DNA of 64,000 nucleotides from Basilea psittacipulmonis DSM 24701 (lineage in GTDB: Bacteria; Pseudomonadota; Gammaproteobacteria; Burkholderiales; Burkholderiaceae_B): positions 1,798,001-1,862,000 of the forward strand of contig NZ_CP009238.1 in NCBI RefSeq assembly GCF_000743945.1, in the 5' to 3' direction. How positions within the stretch are numbered: the first letter of the stretch is position 1; the number at the start of each line of letters is the position of its first letter. Shown here one piece after another: positions 19,700 to 27,787 of this stretch. A program made the translations under genes and the position numbers. The notes beneath the pieces are model-generated. The model saw only the letters and a list, made by a program, of their open reading frames with translations. It ran no database searches and was not told where the DNA came from.

Positions 19700-20397
19700 A
19701 AACATTACACTTGCTTCCCGTCAGTCTCGGTCAATCACCTTGTAGCTTGTGGTTACCGAGCGATTGTCAAAAACTAGCCAGTCAACTCAAGTTTTTCATC
19801 GCTGAAAACGCCAAAACCGCCCGTGCTTATCTCAAAGAAATCGGTACGGTTCACACTATTCGCGATATTACCATCCACGAACTCAATGCCCAAACACCGT
19901 TAAACGAGATCAAAACATGGTTACAACAATGCCCTGAGAACGAAATCGGTCTTGTGTCCGAAGCGGGTTGCCCTGCGGTAGCGGATCCTGGTGCCATGGC
20001 GGTACGTTTAGCTCATGAAATGAATTGGAAAGTGGTTCCTTGGGTGGGCCCCTCATCCATTCTTCTAGGCCTAATGGCTAGCGGTTTAGACGGACAACGC
20101 TTTGCTTTTCACGGATATATTCCCATTGCCCCTGCAGAACGTGCCAAACAGCTTAAACATTGGGAATCGCTTTCCCAAAAACTCTCCCAAACTCAAATTT
20201 TTATCGAAACACCTTATAGAAATATGAGCATGATTGACACCCTACTTAAAACACTAAATCCCAATACTCGTCTTTGTTTAGCGTGTCACATCAACACTTC
20301 TCAAGAATGGATACGCACACAAACCGTGGCTGCTTGGCGAAAAACGCAAATACCGAACCTTGACAAACAGCCTTGTCTATTCCTATTTCTTGCCTAA
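19696..20397 (+). CDS. RsmI-like SAM-dependent methyltransferase (tetrapyrrole methylase fold)
   Basis: A 233-residue methylase of the RsmI/tetrapyrrole methylase superfamily that sits after maf in Alcaligenaceae. Visible motifs are FIAENAKTARAYLKEIG, GLVSEAGCPAVADPGA (SAM-binding loop) and VGPSSILLGLMASGLDGQ. It is shorter than RsmI (about 285) and lacks the RsmI C-terminal domain, so it is probably the RsmI paralogue rather than RsmI itself. The start overlaps the maf stop; the target RNA or protein is not known. Confidence 0.82.
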   Translation: MKTLHLLPVSLGQSPCSLWLPSDCQKLASQLKFFIAENAKTARAYLKEIGTVHTIRDITIHELNAQTPLNEIKTWLQQCPENEIGLVSEAGCPAVADPGAMAVRLAHEMNWKVVPWVGPSSILLGLMASGLDGQRFAFHGYIPIAPAERAKQLKHWESLSQKLSQTQIFIETPYRNMSMIDTLLKTLNPNTRLCLACHINTSQEWIRTQTVAAWRKTQIPNLDKQPCLFLFLA

Positions 20398-20410
20398 AAA
20401 TCTACAAACA

Positions 20411-20576
20411 AAAAAAAACGCAGTCCCCTAAATGGGACTGCAAAGCGCTTACAAGGAATCGTTGCTTGACCAAATATAAGTTCGGCGAACTTAACTCCTT
20501 TTTCCGACAATATAGGTAGCTTCGCTACTTCTATCTCTTCCCCCTCAGCCTAACTTTAAAAATCAGCTTTATGTTT
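20411..20576 (-). ncRNA. Candidate small RNA of about 165 nt between the RsmI-like gene and rne
   Basis: On the minus strand a promoter-like signal is followed by a non-coding stretch with three local hairpins. The first is GTAGC-GAA-GCTAC (20516-20528), the second AAGTTC-GCC-GAACTT, and the third a perfect 8-bp GCAGTCCC/GGGACTGC terminator stem (20420-20441) followed by eight T. The region between contains purine-rich GGGGGAAGAG and GGAAAAAGGAG stretches that look like Shine-Dalgarno sequences. It is separated from rne by rne's own terminator. It does not match the cores of 6S, SRP, tmRNA or RNase P RNA as far as can be judged by eye. Function unknown. Confidence 0.55.
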
Positions 20577-20582
20577 AGTTAT

Positions 20583-20609
20583 GTTATAACACAACAATTT
20601 TGATTTCAA
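20583..20609 (-). promoter_or_regulatory. Promoter of the candidate small RNA
   Basis: Read on the minus strand: TTGAAA (20609-20604), a 15-base spacer, and TATAAC (20588-20583) preceded by TG one base upstream, an extended -10 element. Transcription would start near 20576. Confidence 0.5.
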
Positions 20610-20876
20610 GCCTAAAAGTAATTTCAAAGCAAATTTATTTTAAAGTGTTGTTTATTGACTACTACAATTATTGATTTTTTAACTGATTTCGTATGAAAAA
20701 GATATTTTTTAACGATTACGATAAGTTATCATCCAATAAGCATAACGCTAGGCAAACAAGGTTTATATTTTAATATAATAAAAATCATTCTCAAAATAAT
20801 AACCATCAAAAATTAATGTTTCACACCGTTTGCCAGACATTAACAAAGATGACCTCTTTATCCATAAGAATAAAAA

Positions 20877-20908
20877 AAGTCGGACACATTTCCTCTCATG
20901 TCCGACTT
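20877..20908 (-). terminator. Intrinsic terminator after rne
   Basis: Perfect 10-bp stem AAGTCGGACA/TGTCCGACTT with a 12-base loop, 19 bases past the rne stop, followed on the minus strand by a run of T. Bases 20610-20876, between this terminator and the small RNA promoter, show nothing recognisable. Confidence 0.85.
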
Positions 20909-20926
20909 CTTTTTTAAGCCTATTTG

Positions 20927-23743
20927 CTATGATTTTTTAGTTTCTACCTGAATCAATGGTTCTTTAGAAATCACCACAGCAGGCGGTCTTGGGCGACCAA
21001 ACGTAGGGGTCGGCAAGACAACTTCTTTTACCAGTTCAGGATTAGTCTCCACCCACTCTAAGCCTACTTCTGCAACGGTTTGGCTAAGCGTTTGACGCAT
21101 TGTTTCCATTGACACAGAAGAAGGTTGGGCATCACTGACTTGAGACCTTACGGGTTCAACTGTTTCCACAGGCACATCGACCTCAGCTTGAGATACCGTC
21201 AGTTTTTCTGAATCCTCACTTACTACCTGTTCCTGTGGTTCAAGCACCTTGTCTGGCGATGTAACAGGTTCATCTACCAAGACCGTTTCCGTCTGTACAG
21301 GCGACTCTGGCATCACCACAGGCTCCACAGGTTCTACTGGCGATTCATTCACCGCTACAGGTTCTACTGGCGGTTCATTCACCGCTACAGGTTCAGCCTG
21401 TGCCGACGATTCATCAACCACTATCTCAGTGGCCACTGAACGGTCCGCAGGCGATTCTGATGCCACCTGTTCAGTATCTTGATGAGTCAAGGCTTCCTCT
21501 TGGGGCTTAAATTTAGACTTTTTGTCCTTTTTAACCTTTGGCTCCCAAGTATCATCGGCCGACAAATCAATCACTATCGGTTCTTGATTCTGATGTTCAT
21601 CTACGTAATGTTGAATCGCATGCAATTCATCGTTGCTCAAAATATTCATCGCTGCACCCGCCTCTTCCTTGCGGTTATTACGACGTCTGTTGCGACGCAT
21701 ATTGTTAGCACGTCTTTCTGTTTTTCGTTCTGTCGCCACTTCTGATGAAACGGGTGGCGTTTTTTCATCCAACAACGACTCCATCGGTTCTTGAGACACT
21801 TTTAATTCGGTTGGTTCCGATGGTTTCTCAGCTGGAACAGATTTGTTATTCTGTTTAGGTTTCGCATTACGATTACGTCTAGGATCCGCTTTTTTAGCCG
21901 TTTCAGCAATTTCTTGAGGAGATAATTGCACTGGCTTTTCTTCAGAACGACGTTGTTGACGTTTACGTGTGTTCACATTCTTTTTCGCACCATTACGATT
22001 CGATTGCTGATTCTTCACACGTTTTTTAGATGTTTTCTTCGCTTGAGAACCTGTCACCCACGCCCAGAAACGAGCCAATAAACCTGGTTTATTAGCCTTT
22101 TTCAATTTGGCACGTTCTTTATCAGAAATCTGAGGAGGAGGTTGGTCATGATTGACTTGCTTAATAATCGCCTCAGTTTTCACTAACTGCTTAGGTTCTG
22201 CACCTTCCCATTTTACGTGGGTGTCAGGCTGTGGCACCATATTAGGCGTAATCGTTGGTTCATCCAATCGACTGTCATCATAACGCAAACGTTCAATGAT
22301 ATGATGAGGCGTTTCCAAATACTTATTCGGCAACAACACGATCTGGGTCTGATAACGTGATTCCATCTTAACCAGATCCATGCGTTTTTCATTTACTAAG
22401 AAAGTAGCCACCTCTACAGGTACTTGAGCGTGAATAGCAGCCGTATTTTCTTTCATCGCCTCTTCTTGCAGTAAACGCAAGACATTCAAAGCACTAGATT
22501 CTACATCGCGAATCACCCCTGTACCTGTACAACGAGGACAAGTAATATGTGAGCCCTCACTTAACGAGGGACGTAGGCGTTGACGCGATAATTCCATCAA
22601 ACCAAAACGAGAGATTTTGCCCATTTGAACCCTTGCACGGTCCACACGCAAGGCATCTCTTAGGCACTGTTCAATCGCTCTTTGGTTACGTGCTTCCAAC
22701 ATATCGATAAAATCGATAACGATCAAACCACCCAAGTCTCTTAATCTTAGCTGTCTAGCGACCTCTTCAGCTGCCTCCAAGTTCGTTCTCAAAGCGGTTT
22801 CTTCAATATCACCACCTCGAGTTGAACGGGCAGAGTTCACATCAACGGCCACCAACGCTTCGGTATGATCAATCACGATCGATCCACCTGAAGGAAGCTG
22901 TACATGACGAGAATACGCCGTTTCTATCTGATGCTCAATCTGGAATCTGGAGAACAAAGGCACTTCATCATAGTAACGTTTCACTCTAGAGAGATTATCT
23001 GGCATCACATCTTTCATGAACGCCAACACCTGAGATGTAATCTCATCTGTATCAATCAAAATCTCACTAATATCAGGTGAAAAATAATCTCTGATCGCAC
23101 GAATCACTAAGCTTGATTCTTGGTAAATCAAAATCGGTGCTGGGTATTGTTTCGCGGCATTATCGATGGCCGTCCACAACTGAAGCAAATAACGCAAATC
23201 CCATTGTAATTCTTCTACCGTACGACCAATCCCTGCCGTACGAGCAATCATACTCATACCTGCTGGCAAATCCAACTGGTCCATCGCTTGGCGCAATTCT
23301 GCTCGCTCTTCTCCCTCAATACGGCGAGACACACCGCCTCCGCGAGGATTATTTGGCATTAACACAAGATAGCGACCCGCCAAAGAAATAAAGGTTGTTA
23401 ACGCAGCCCCTTTATTGCCACGTTCTTCTTTCTCTACTTGGATAATCAGTTCCTGTCCCTCTACAATCGCATCTTGGATACGAGCAGATCGAACATCAAC
23501 ACCCTCTTTAAAATAACTTCTAGAAATTTCTTTGAACGGTAAAAAGCCATGACGATCATGACCATAATTCACAAAACAGGCTTCTAAACTTGGTTCAATT
23601 CTGGTGACCACACCTTTGTAGATATTACCTTTTCGTTGTTCTCGTCCTGATGTCTCAATATCAAGATCAATCAGTTTCTGGCCATCTACAATCGCAACAC
23701 GCAACTCTTCTTGATGGGTTGCGTTAAACAACATACGTTTCAT
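20927..23743 (-). CDS. rne: Ribonuclease E
   Basis: Essential endoribonuclease that starts mRNA decay and matures rRNA and tRNA. The N-terminal catalytic half is highly conserved: S1 domain about 35-120, DNase I-like catalytic Asp301 (VAVDVNS) and Asp344 (IVIDFIDM), and the zinc-link cysteines 402 and 405 (CPRC). From about residue 510 the protein is a low-complexity scaffold with basic RNA-binding patches (NNMRRNRRRNNRK at about 690-705) and a Pro/Val/Glu-rich acidic tail with short repeats. The length of 938 is normal for the family. GGAG lies eight bases before the ATG. Confidence 0.95.
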   Translation of the reverse strand: MKRMLFNATHQEELRVAIVDGQKLIDLDIETSGREQRKGNIYKGVVTRIEPSLEACFVNYGHDRHGFLPFKEISRSYFKEGVDVRSARIQDAIVEGQELIIQVEKEERGNKGAALTTFISLAGRYLVLMPNNPRGGGVSRRIEGEERAELRQAMDQLDLPAGMSMIARTAGIGRTVEELQWDLRYLLQLWTAIDNAAKQYPAPILIYQESSLVIRAIRDYFSPDISEILIDTDEITSQVLAFMKDVMPDNLSRVKRYYDEVPLFSRFQIEHQIETAYSRHVQLPSGGSIVIDHTEALVAVDVNSARSTRGGDIEETALRTNLEAAEEVARQLRLRDLGGLIVIDFIDMLEARNQRAIEQCLRDALRVDRARVQMGKISRFGLMELSRQRLRPSLSEGSHITCPRCTGTGVIRDVESSALNVLRLLQEEAMKENTAAIHAQVPVEVATFLVNEKRMDLVKMESRYQTQIVLLPNKYLETPHHIIERLRYDDSRLDEPTITPNMVPQPDTHVKWEGAEPKQLVKTEAIIKQVNHDQPPPQISDKERAKLKKANKPGLLARFWAWVTGSQAKKTSKKRVKNQQSNRNGAKKNVNTRKRQQRRSEEKPVQLSPQEIAETAKKADPRRNRNAKPKQNNKSVPAEKPSEPTELKVSQEPMESLLDEKTPPVSSEVATERKTERRANNMRRNRRRNNRKEEAGAAMNILSNDELHAIQHYVDEHQNQEPIVIDLSADDTWEPKVKKDKKSKFKPQEEALTHQDTEQVASESPADRSVATEIVVDESSAQAEPVAVNEPPVEPVAVNESPVEPVEPVVMPESPVQTETVLVDEPVTSPDKVLEPQEQVVSEDSEKLTVSQAEVDVPVETVEPVRSQVSDAQPSSVSMETMRQTLSQTVAEVGLEWVETNPELVKEVVLPTPTFGRPRPPAVVISKEPLIQVETKKS
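21331..21390 (+). repeat. 30-bp tandem repeat inside rne
   Basis: Two tandem copies of a 30-bp unit (21331-21360 and 21361-21390) differ at one base and encode the VAVNEPPVEP/VAVNESPVEP repeats of the RNase E acidic tail. The unit keeps the reading frame, so copy number can change without destroying the protein. Confidence 0.85.
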
Positions 23744-24166
23744 GTTCTACTCCATGGTTCTTTAATATACATTATCAACCGGGAGCTATCGGGATTTGAT
23801 TATGCTTGAGAAGCACTGTTAGAATTTATCATTCTTATATTCATACCCTTGGGATATTCTTATATATAATTACCATAAAAGCTGTCATCAACAACTTCCA
23901 AAAATCTTTTCATCAACTACTGTCTCATTCTCACAATCAACATACCAACACATTATCTCTATTAGGCTGTGAGTAGATGATATGTCCTTCCTACCGCATT
24001 AAAACAACATAATAAGACAATGGATAGCTACAAAAAGACATAACTTGCACGTATTTGTTGTTATCAACTTATTTAACAACATCTTTTAGCGTACAATATC
24101 GATGGCGGAGCATACTCAACACCATGTCTTTCTAACGGCATACTAATTATAGACTGTTTTTTTATC
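23744..24166. promoter_or_regulatory. Divergent rne/rluC control region
   Basis: This 423-base stretch has no gene. On the minus side it can hold a long rne leader, as in other proteobacteria where RNase E autoregulates through its 5' UTR. On the plus side a TACAAT (24092-24097) is a possible -10 for rluC; just upstream lies a perfect 8-bp inverted repeat TGTTGTTA/TAACAACA (24056-24081) that could be an operator or a hairpin. No start sites can be fixed from sequence alone. Confidence 0.4.
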
Positions 24167-25135
24167 ATGGATAAAGATTCTAAAAAAAATAAATCACAAA
24201 ATTCTGTGCAACTCTTGACCATCGACGAATCCTCAAATGGACAACGTTTAGATAACTTTTTGATCAAAATCTGTAAAGGTGTACCAAAAAGTCATCTTTA
24301 CAAAGCGATTAGAAGTGGGCAGGTCAGAGTTAATCGCGGTCGTGCCAAGCAAGAAACACGTCTAAGTCCTGGTGATGTGGTGAGAATACCGCCGTTACGC
24401 ATGGCCGATAAGTCAGAAACCTATACAAATTGGGTTCCTCAAGCCCATTTCCCCATTGTGTATGAAGATGAGGTGTTATTGGTGATTAACAAACCTGCTG
24501 GGGTGGCTGTTCACGGAGGCAGTGGTGTTTCTTTTGGCGTGATAGAACAGATTCGTGCCAGTCGCCCTGATGCCAAGTTTTTAGAACTTGTTCACCGTCT
24601 TGACAAAGAAACATCAGGCTTACTGATGATTGCAAAAAAACGTTCTGCACTGGTCACTTTGCAAGACTATATGCGTCATTCACAAGGTAATAAAGAATAC
24701 CTAGCGTTGGTGAAAGGCGATTGGGTTAATGAACGCCAGCATATTAAACTGCCTTTGTACAAATACCTTACGCCTAGCGGTGAACGTCGTGTTAAGGTGG
24801 ACAAAGAACAGGGCAAGTATGCTCACACCATTGTTAGCCTACAAGAACGTTATAACGGCCTATGTAGCCTCGTTAAATGTCAAATCAAAACAGGTCGCAC
24901 CCACCAAATCCGCGTCCACTTAGCTTCTCAACAACATCCCATCATCAATGATGACAAATACGGTGACGAACTGACGAACCAACAGTTTGAACAATTAGGA
25001 TTCAAACGTATGTTTCTTCACGCCTGCCAATTAGATATTCCGCACCCCGTGACCCAAACACCGCTTCATCTTACCGCCCCCTTACCCGATGAATGCCAAC
25101 AAATCCTAATAAAAATAAAAACATATATAAAATAA
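24167..25135 (+). CDS. rluC: 23S rRNA pseudouridine synthase RluC
   Basis: Isomerises specific uridines of 23S rRNA. An S4 domain at about 24-75 (GQRLDNFLIK, SGQVRVNRGRAK) precedes the RluA-type catalytic domain with Asp146 in VHRLDKETSGLL and the C-terminal CQIKTGRTHQIRVH. The 322-residue length is normal. It is divergent from rne, the usual partner of rluC. Confidence 0.94.
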   Translation: MDKDSKKNKSQNSVQLLTIDESSNGQRLDNFLIKICKGVPKSHLYKAIRSGQVRVNRGRAKQETRLSPGDVVRIPPLRMADKSETYTNWVPQAHFPIVYEDEVLLVINKPAGVAVHGGSGVSFGVIEQIRASRPDAKFLELVHRLDKETSGLLMIAKKRSALVTLQDYMRHSQGNKEYLALVKGDWVNERQHIKLPLYKYLTPSGERRVKVDKEQGKYAHTIVSLQERYNGLCSLVKCQIKTGRTHQIRVHLASQQHPIINDDKYGDELTNQQFEQLGFKRMFLHACQLDIPHPVTQTPLHLTAPLPDECQQILIKIKTYIK

Positions 25136-25214
25136 ACAGCATCCAGATGGTTGCAAAAGATCCCATGTTTCAATAGAATATCGATGAACATTACTTTGTC
25201 AACACCCATACGAT

Positions 25215-25967
25215 ATGAGCCGTTTTTCTCTAAATATTCAAAAATTTAACCTTATCTCACCCCGATTACCCGATAGTCAAGCATGGGAAAAATGGGCAAA
25301 CGATCCGAGCTACCTGAGCGAAGAAGCGATGGCGATCGATGTCTCTTTTTTGCCGCCCATGTTACGCCGACGACTCAGTCCTTTTGCAAGAATATGTTTC
25401 AAATCAGCATGGGATATTACGCAAGACCGCTCCTACCCCGTTATTTTTTCTTCAAGCAATGGTGAGATTTCTCGCAACTTTTCACTACTGCATAGTTTAA
25501 GCCGACAAGAACCGCTTTCTCCCACCGCGTTTGGGCTATCTGTTCATAACTCCCTTATCGGACAATGGTCTATCATCAAAAAAGATACCAGCGATATGAC
25601 GGCGATTTCTTGCAAACAGGATGGATTGGAGCATGCGTTTTTGGAAGCCTATTTAATGCTCGAACAAGGCCATCAAACCGTTTTGGTCATCCATGCAGAA
25701 GAATCGCCCGATATCTCGATGCCTGATGACTATATGGTTCAAAAATCACCTTTTAGTTATGCTGCGTCTTTTTTATTAGAAAAAGGTGACCAACTACAAC
25801 TAAGCTTAAACACCTTATCCGATCATGAATCGACCTCTAATCATCAAGGGGTTTTATATAATATCCAACACATACTTCAACATCACAAAAAATGGACGCA
25901 TACACTTCAAGATTACCGTCGCCAGTGGTTATGGGAGCTAAAGCATGACATCGAAATGGTCGCTTAA
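25215..25967 (+). CDS. apeC: Aryl polyene chain-length factor (incomplete ketosynthase fold)
   Basis: First gene of the aryl polyene cluster. The 250-residue product belongs to the short ketosynthase-like group (Ketoacyl-synt_2) that pairs with an active ketosynthase and sets chain length. It shows FSLLHSLSRQEPLSPTAFGL and SVHNSLIGQW but has no nucleophilic Cys in the usual ACTSS context, as expected for a chain-length factor. The length matches family members, so it is not a truncated ketosynthase. The stop overlaps the next gene by 23 bp. Confidence 0.8.
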   Translation: MSRFSLNIQKFNLISPRLPDSQAWEKWANDPSYLSEEAMAIDVSFLPPMLRRRLSPFARICFKSAWDITQDRSYPVIFSSSNGEISRNFSLLHSLSRQEPLSPTAFGLSVHNSLIGQWSIIKKDTSDMTAISCKQDGLEHAFLEAYLMLEQGHQTVLVIHAEESPDISMPDDYMVQKSPFSYAASFLLEKGDQLQLSLNTLSDHESTSNHQGVLYNIQHILQHHKKWTHTLQDYRRQWLWELKHDIEMVA

Positions 25968-26712
25968 CAGAGTCTGGAGAAGTATTGCCACCGCGATCGG
26001 TTTTTTTACTTTTGGTTTCTTTTCGGTTTTATTAGTCAAAATCTTACTCATCCCTTTTATCTACCGAAAACCATCTTTAAAAAACCAACTAGCCGCCAGA
26101 CGCTTTATTTCAAAGATTTGGTGGTTCTATATTCATTTTTTAAAATTCATTGGTGCATTAGACTTTAAGTTTATAGGTCAAGAAAAACTGGGAAGACCTG
26201 GACAAGTCATTATTTGTAACCACCCCTCTTTACTGGATGTGGTGTTTATGTTTTCCCATATTAAAACTTCAAACTGCGTGGTCAAAGAAAGCCTATCTCG
26301 CAATATCTTTTTAAATAGCCCCATTCGTGCCTGTGGCTTTATCCCCAACAACGGTTCGATTGAGATGTTAGACCAATGTGCCTCCATCCTTCAAAATGGA
26401 GAATCGTTACTTATCTTTCCCGAAGGCACGCGAACGCAACAAGATGGTAAAATTCAATTTCATAGAGGGGCTTGTGCGATTGCTGTCAGAGGGGCCAAAG
26501 TCATTACCCCAGTCGTCATTAAAATGCATCCGCCCGCACTGAAAAAAGGCCAAGCATGGTATAAGGCACCAGAAAAGAAAATCTTCTATGAATTTATAGT
26601 GGGAGAGGATATTGATCCGCAAGATTGGCTAAAAGAAAAGCCTATCCCAATTGCGACTCGCAAACTAAACACCTTTTTGGAAAATTATTTTATTGAGGAA
26701 CTCAAGAAATGA
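25945..26712 (+). CDS. apeD: Lysophospholipid acyltransferase-family protein of the APE cluster
   Basis: PlsC-like acyltransferase of 255 residues with an N-terminal membrane segment (about 17-40), the HX4D motif His93-Asp98 in NHPSLLDVV, and FPEGTRT for acceptor binding. In APE clusters such enzymes attach or remodel acyl groups of the pigment lipid. It overlaps both neighbours, which suggests coupled translation. Confidence 0.85.
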   Translation: MTSKWSLNRVWRSIATAIGFFTFGFFSVLLVKILLIPFIYRKPSLKNQLAARRFISKIWWFYIHFLKFIGALDFKFIGQEKLGRPGQVIICNHPSLLDVVFMFSHIKTSNCVVKESLSRNIFLNSPIRACGFIPNNGSIEMLDQCASILQNGESLLIFPEGTRTQQDGKIQFHRGACAIAVRGAKVITPVVIKMHPPALKKGQAWYKAPEKKIFYEFIVGEDIDPQDWLKEKPIPIATRKLNTFLENYFIEELKK

Positions 26713-26972
26713 ATTCAGATTTAGCATTATCCATTAAACAGCTAATTATTGACACGCTTTCATTAGAAGATATGACCCCCGAAGATATCGACACTGATGC
26801 ACCATTATTTGGCGATGGACTTGGTTTAGATTCGGTCGATGCTCTAGAATTAGGTTTGGCCATACAGAAAAAATATGGCATCACCATGGATAGTGAATCT
26901 CAAAACATCAAAGAAAACTTTTACAGCGTTGCTACCTTAGCTAACTATATCGCTTCACAAAACAAGGAATAA
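26709..26972 (+). CDS. apeE: APE acyl carrier protein 1
   Basis: An 87-residue acyl carrier protein; Ser42 in GLDSVDALEL is the phosphopantetheine site. It is acidic and has the four-helix pattern. It starts within the end of the acyltransferase gene (ATGA overlap) and is followed four bases later by a second carrier protein. Two carrier proteins in tandem are standard for APE synthesis. Confidence 0.92.
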   Translation: MNSDLALSIKQLIIDTLSLEDMTPEDIDTDAPLFGDGLGLDSVDALELGLAIQKKYGITMDSESQNIKENFYSVATLANYIASQNKE

Positions 26973-26976
26973 GATC

Positions 26977-27231
26977 ATGACAGAAAATGAAATTTTTAAC
27001 ATCTTAAAAGACGCTTTAGAAAACACTTTTGAAATTGAACCTGAAAAAATCACCTTAAACGCCAATCTTTATGAAGACCTTGAAATCGATAGTATCGATG
27101 CGATTGACTTGATGGATCATATCAAACGTGAAACTGGCTATAAATTACAAGTAGAAGATTTTAAATCTGTTAGAACCGTTGAAGACGTTGTTAAAATTGT
27201 GCATACGAAACTAAACGCCTCTGCATCTTAG
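26977..27231 (+). CDS. apeF: APE acyl carrier protein 2
   Basis: An 84-residue acyl carrier protein with Ser39 in EIDSIDAIDL. It differs clearly from both the first APE carrier and the fatty-acid AcpP. An AAGGAATAAG ribosome-binding region overlaps the end of the previous gene. Confidence 0.92.
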   Translation: MTENEIFNILKDALENTFEIEPEKITLNANLYEDLEIDSIDAIDLMDHIKRETGYKLQVEDFKSVRTVEDVVKIVHTKLNASAS

Positions 27232-27251
27232 GTATTCACGGGAATGATCGA

Positions 27252-27785
27252 ATGAAAAAAATCATTAATGGGCTTTTGATCATCATCATGATTGCCTATC
27301 CGTTTATCCTTTATTTCAATCATTCCCCACTTACCCGACGTGCTTTTTTCCTCGTATTAGCGTGCTTATATTTATCAAAATTTATCGTCGCATTACCCGA
27401 GAAACCCTATCGAAACCTTGTTCTTGCTGGATTCTTTTTTCTGATTTTTGCGTTTAATTTGTCCGCTTTGGCCTATTGGTATCCGATTATTATCAGCAGT
27501 CTATTGCTGATTATTTTTGCCCAAAGTCTCTGGTCTGAACAAACCGTGATCGAAAAAATCGCTCGTTTCAGACACCCAGACTTACCACCAGAAGCCGTGC
27601 ATTACACGCGTCAAGTGACCAAGGTATGGATAGGATTTTTTCTTTTTAATATTCTGATTACCGCCATTCTTTTACACACTCATCTAACATGGTGGACCTT
27701 ATATACTGGTGTTATCGCTTATATTCTCATGGGTATATTATTTATCGGTGAATGGCTTTATAGAAAGTATATTATCAAGGTTTAA
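27252..27785 (+). CDS. APE cluster integral membrane protein (COG4648-like)
   Basis: A 177-residue protein with five or six hydrophobic segments (about 5-22, 27-45, 54-70, 73-92, 120-140 and 143-168) and a conserved-looking RFRHPDLPPEAVHYTRQVTK loop between them. Proteins of this type (ApeG position) accompany the carrier proteins in APE clusters. The role is unknown; a membrane scaffold for the synthase or the exporter is possible. Confidence 0.78.
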   Translation: MKKIINGLLIIIMIAYPFILYFNHSPLTRRAFFLVLACLYLSKFIVALPEKPYRNLVLAGFFFLIFAFNLSALAYWYPIIISSLLLIIFAQSLWSEQTVIEKIARFRHPDLPPEAVHYTRQVTKVWIGFFLFNILITAILLHTHLTWWTLYTGVIAYILMGILFIGEWLYRKYIIKV

Positions 27786-27787
27786 TT

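Noticed and set aside
20420-20441. Terminator for the plus-strand RsmI-like gene
   Set aside because: The stem is followed by AAAGCG on the plus strand but by eight T on the minus strand, so it serves minus-strand transcription.
20411-20576. 6S, SRP, tmRNA or RNase P RNA
   Set aside because: None of their conserved core sequences could be found by eye in the transcript; left as an unassigned small RNA.
25215-25967. Short ketosynthase lacking the active Cys as a broken gene
   Set aside because: The length and missing nucleophile match the chain-length-factor family of APE clusters, so it is a normal gene.
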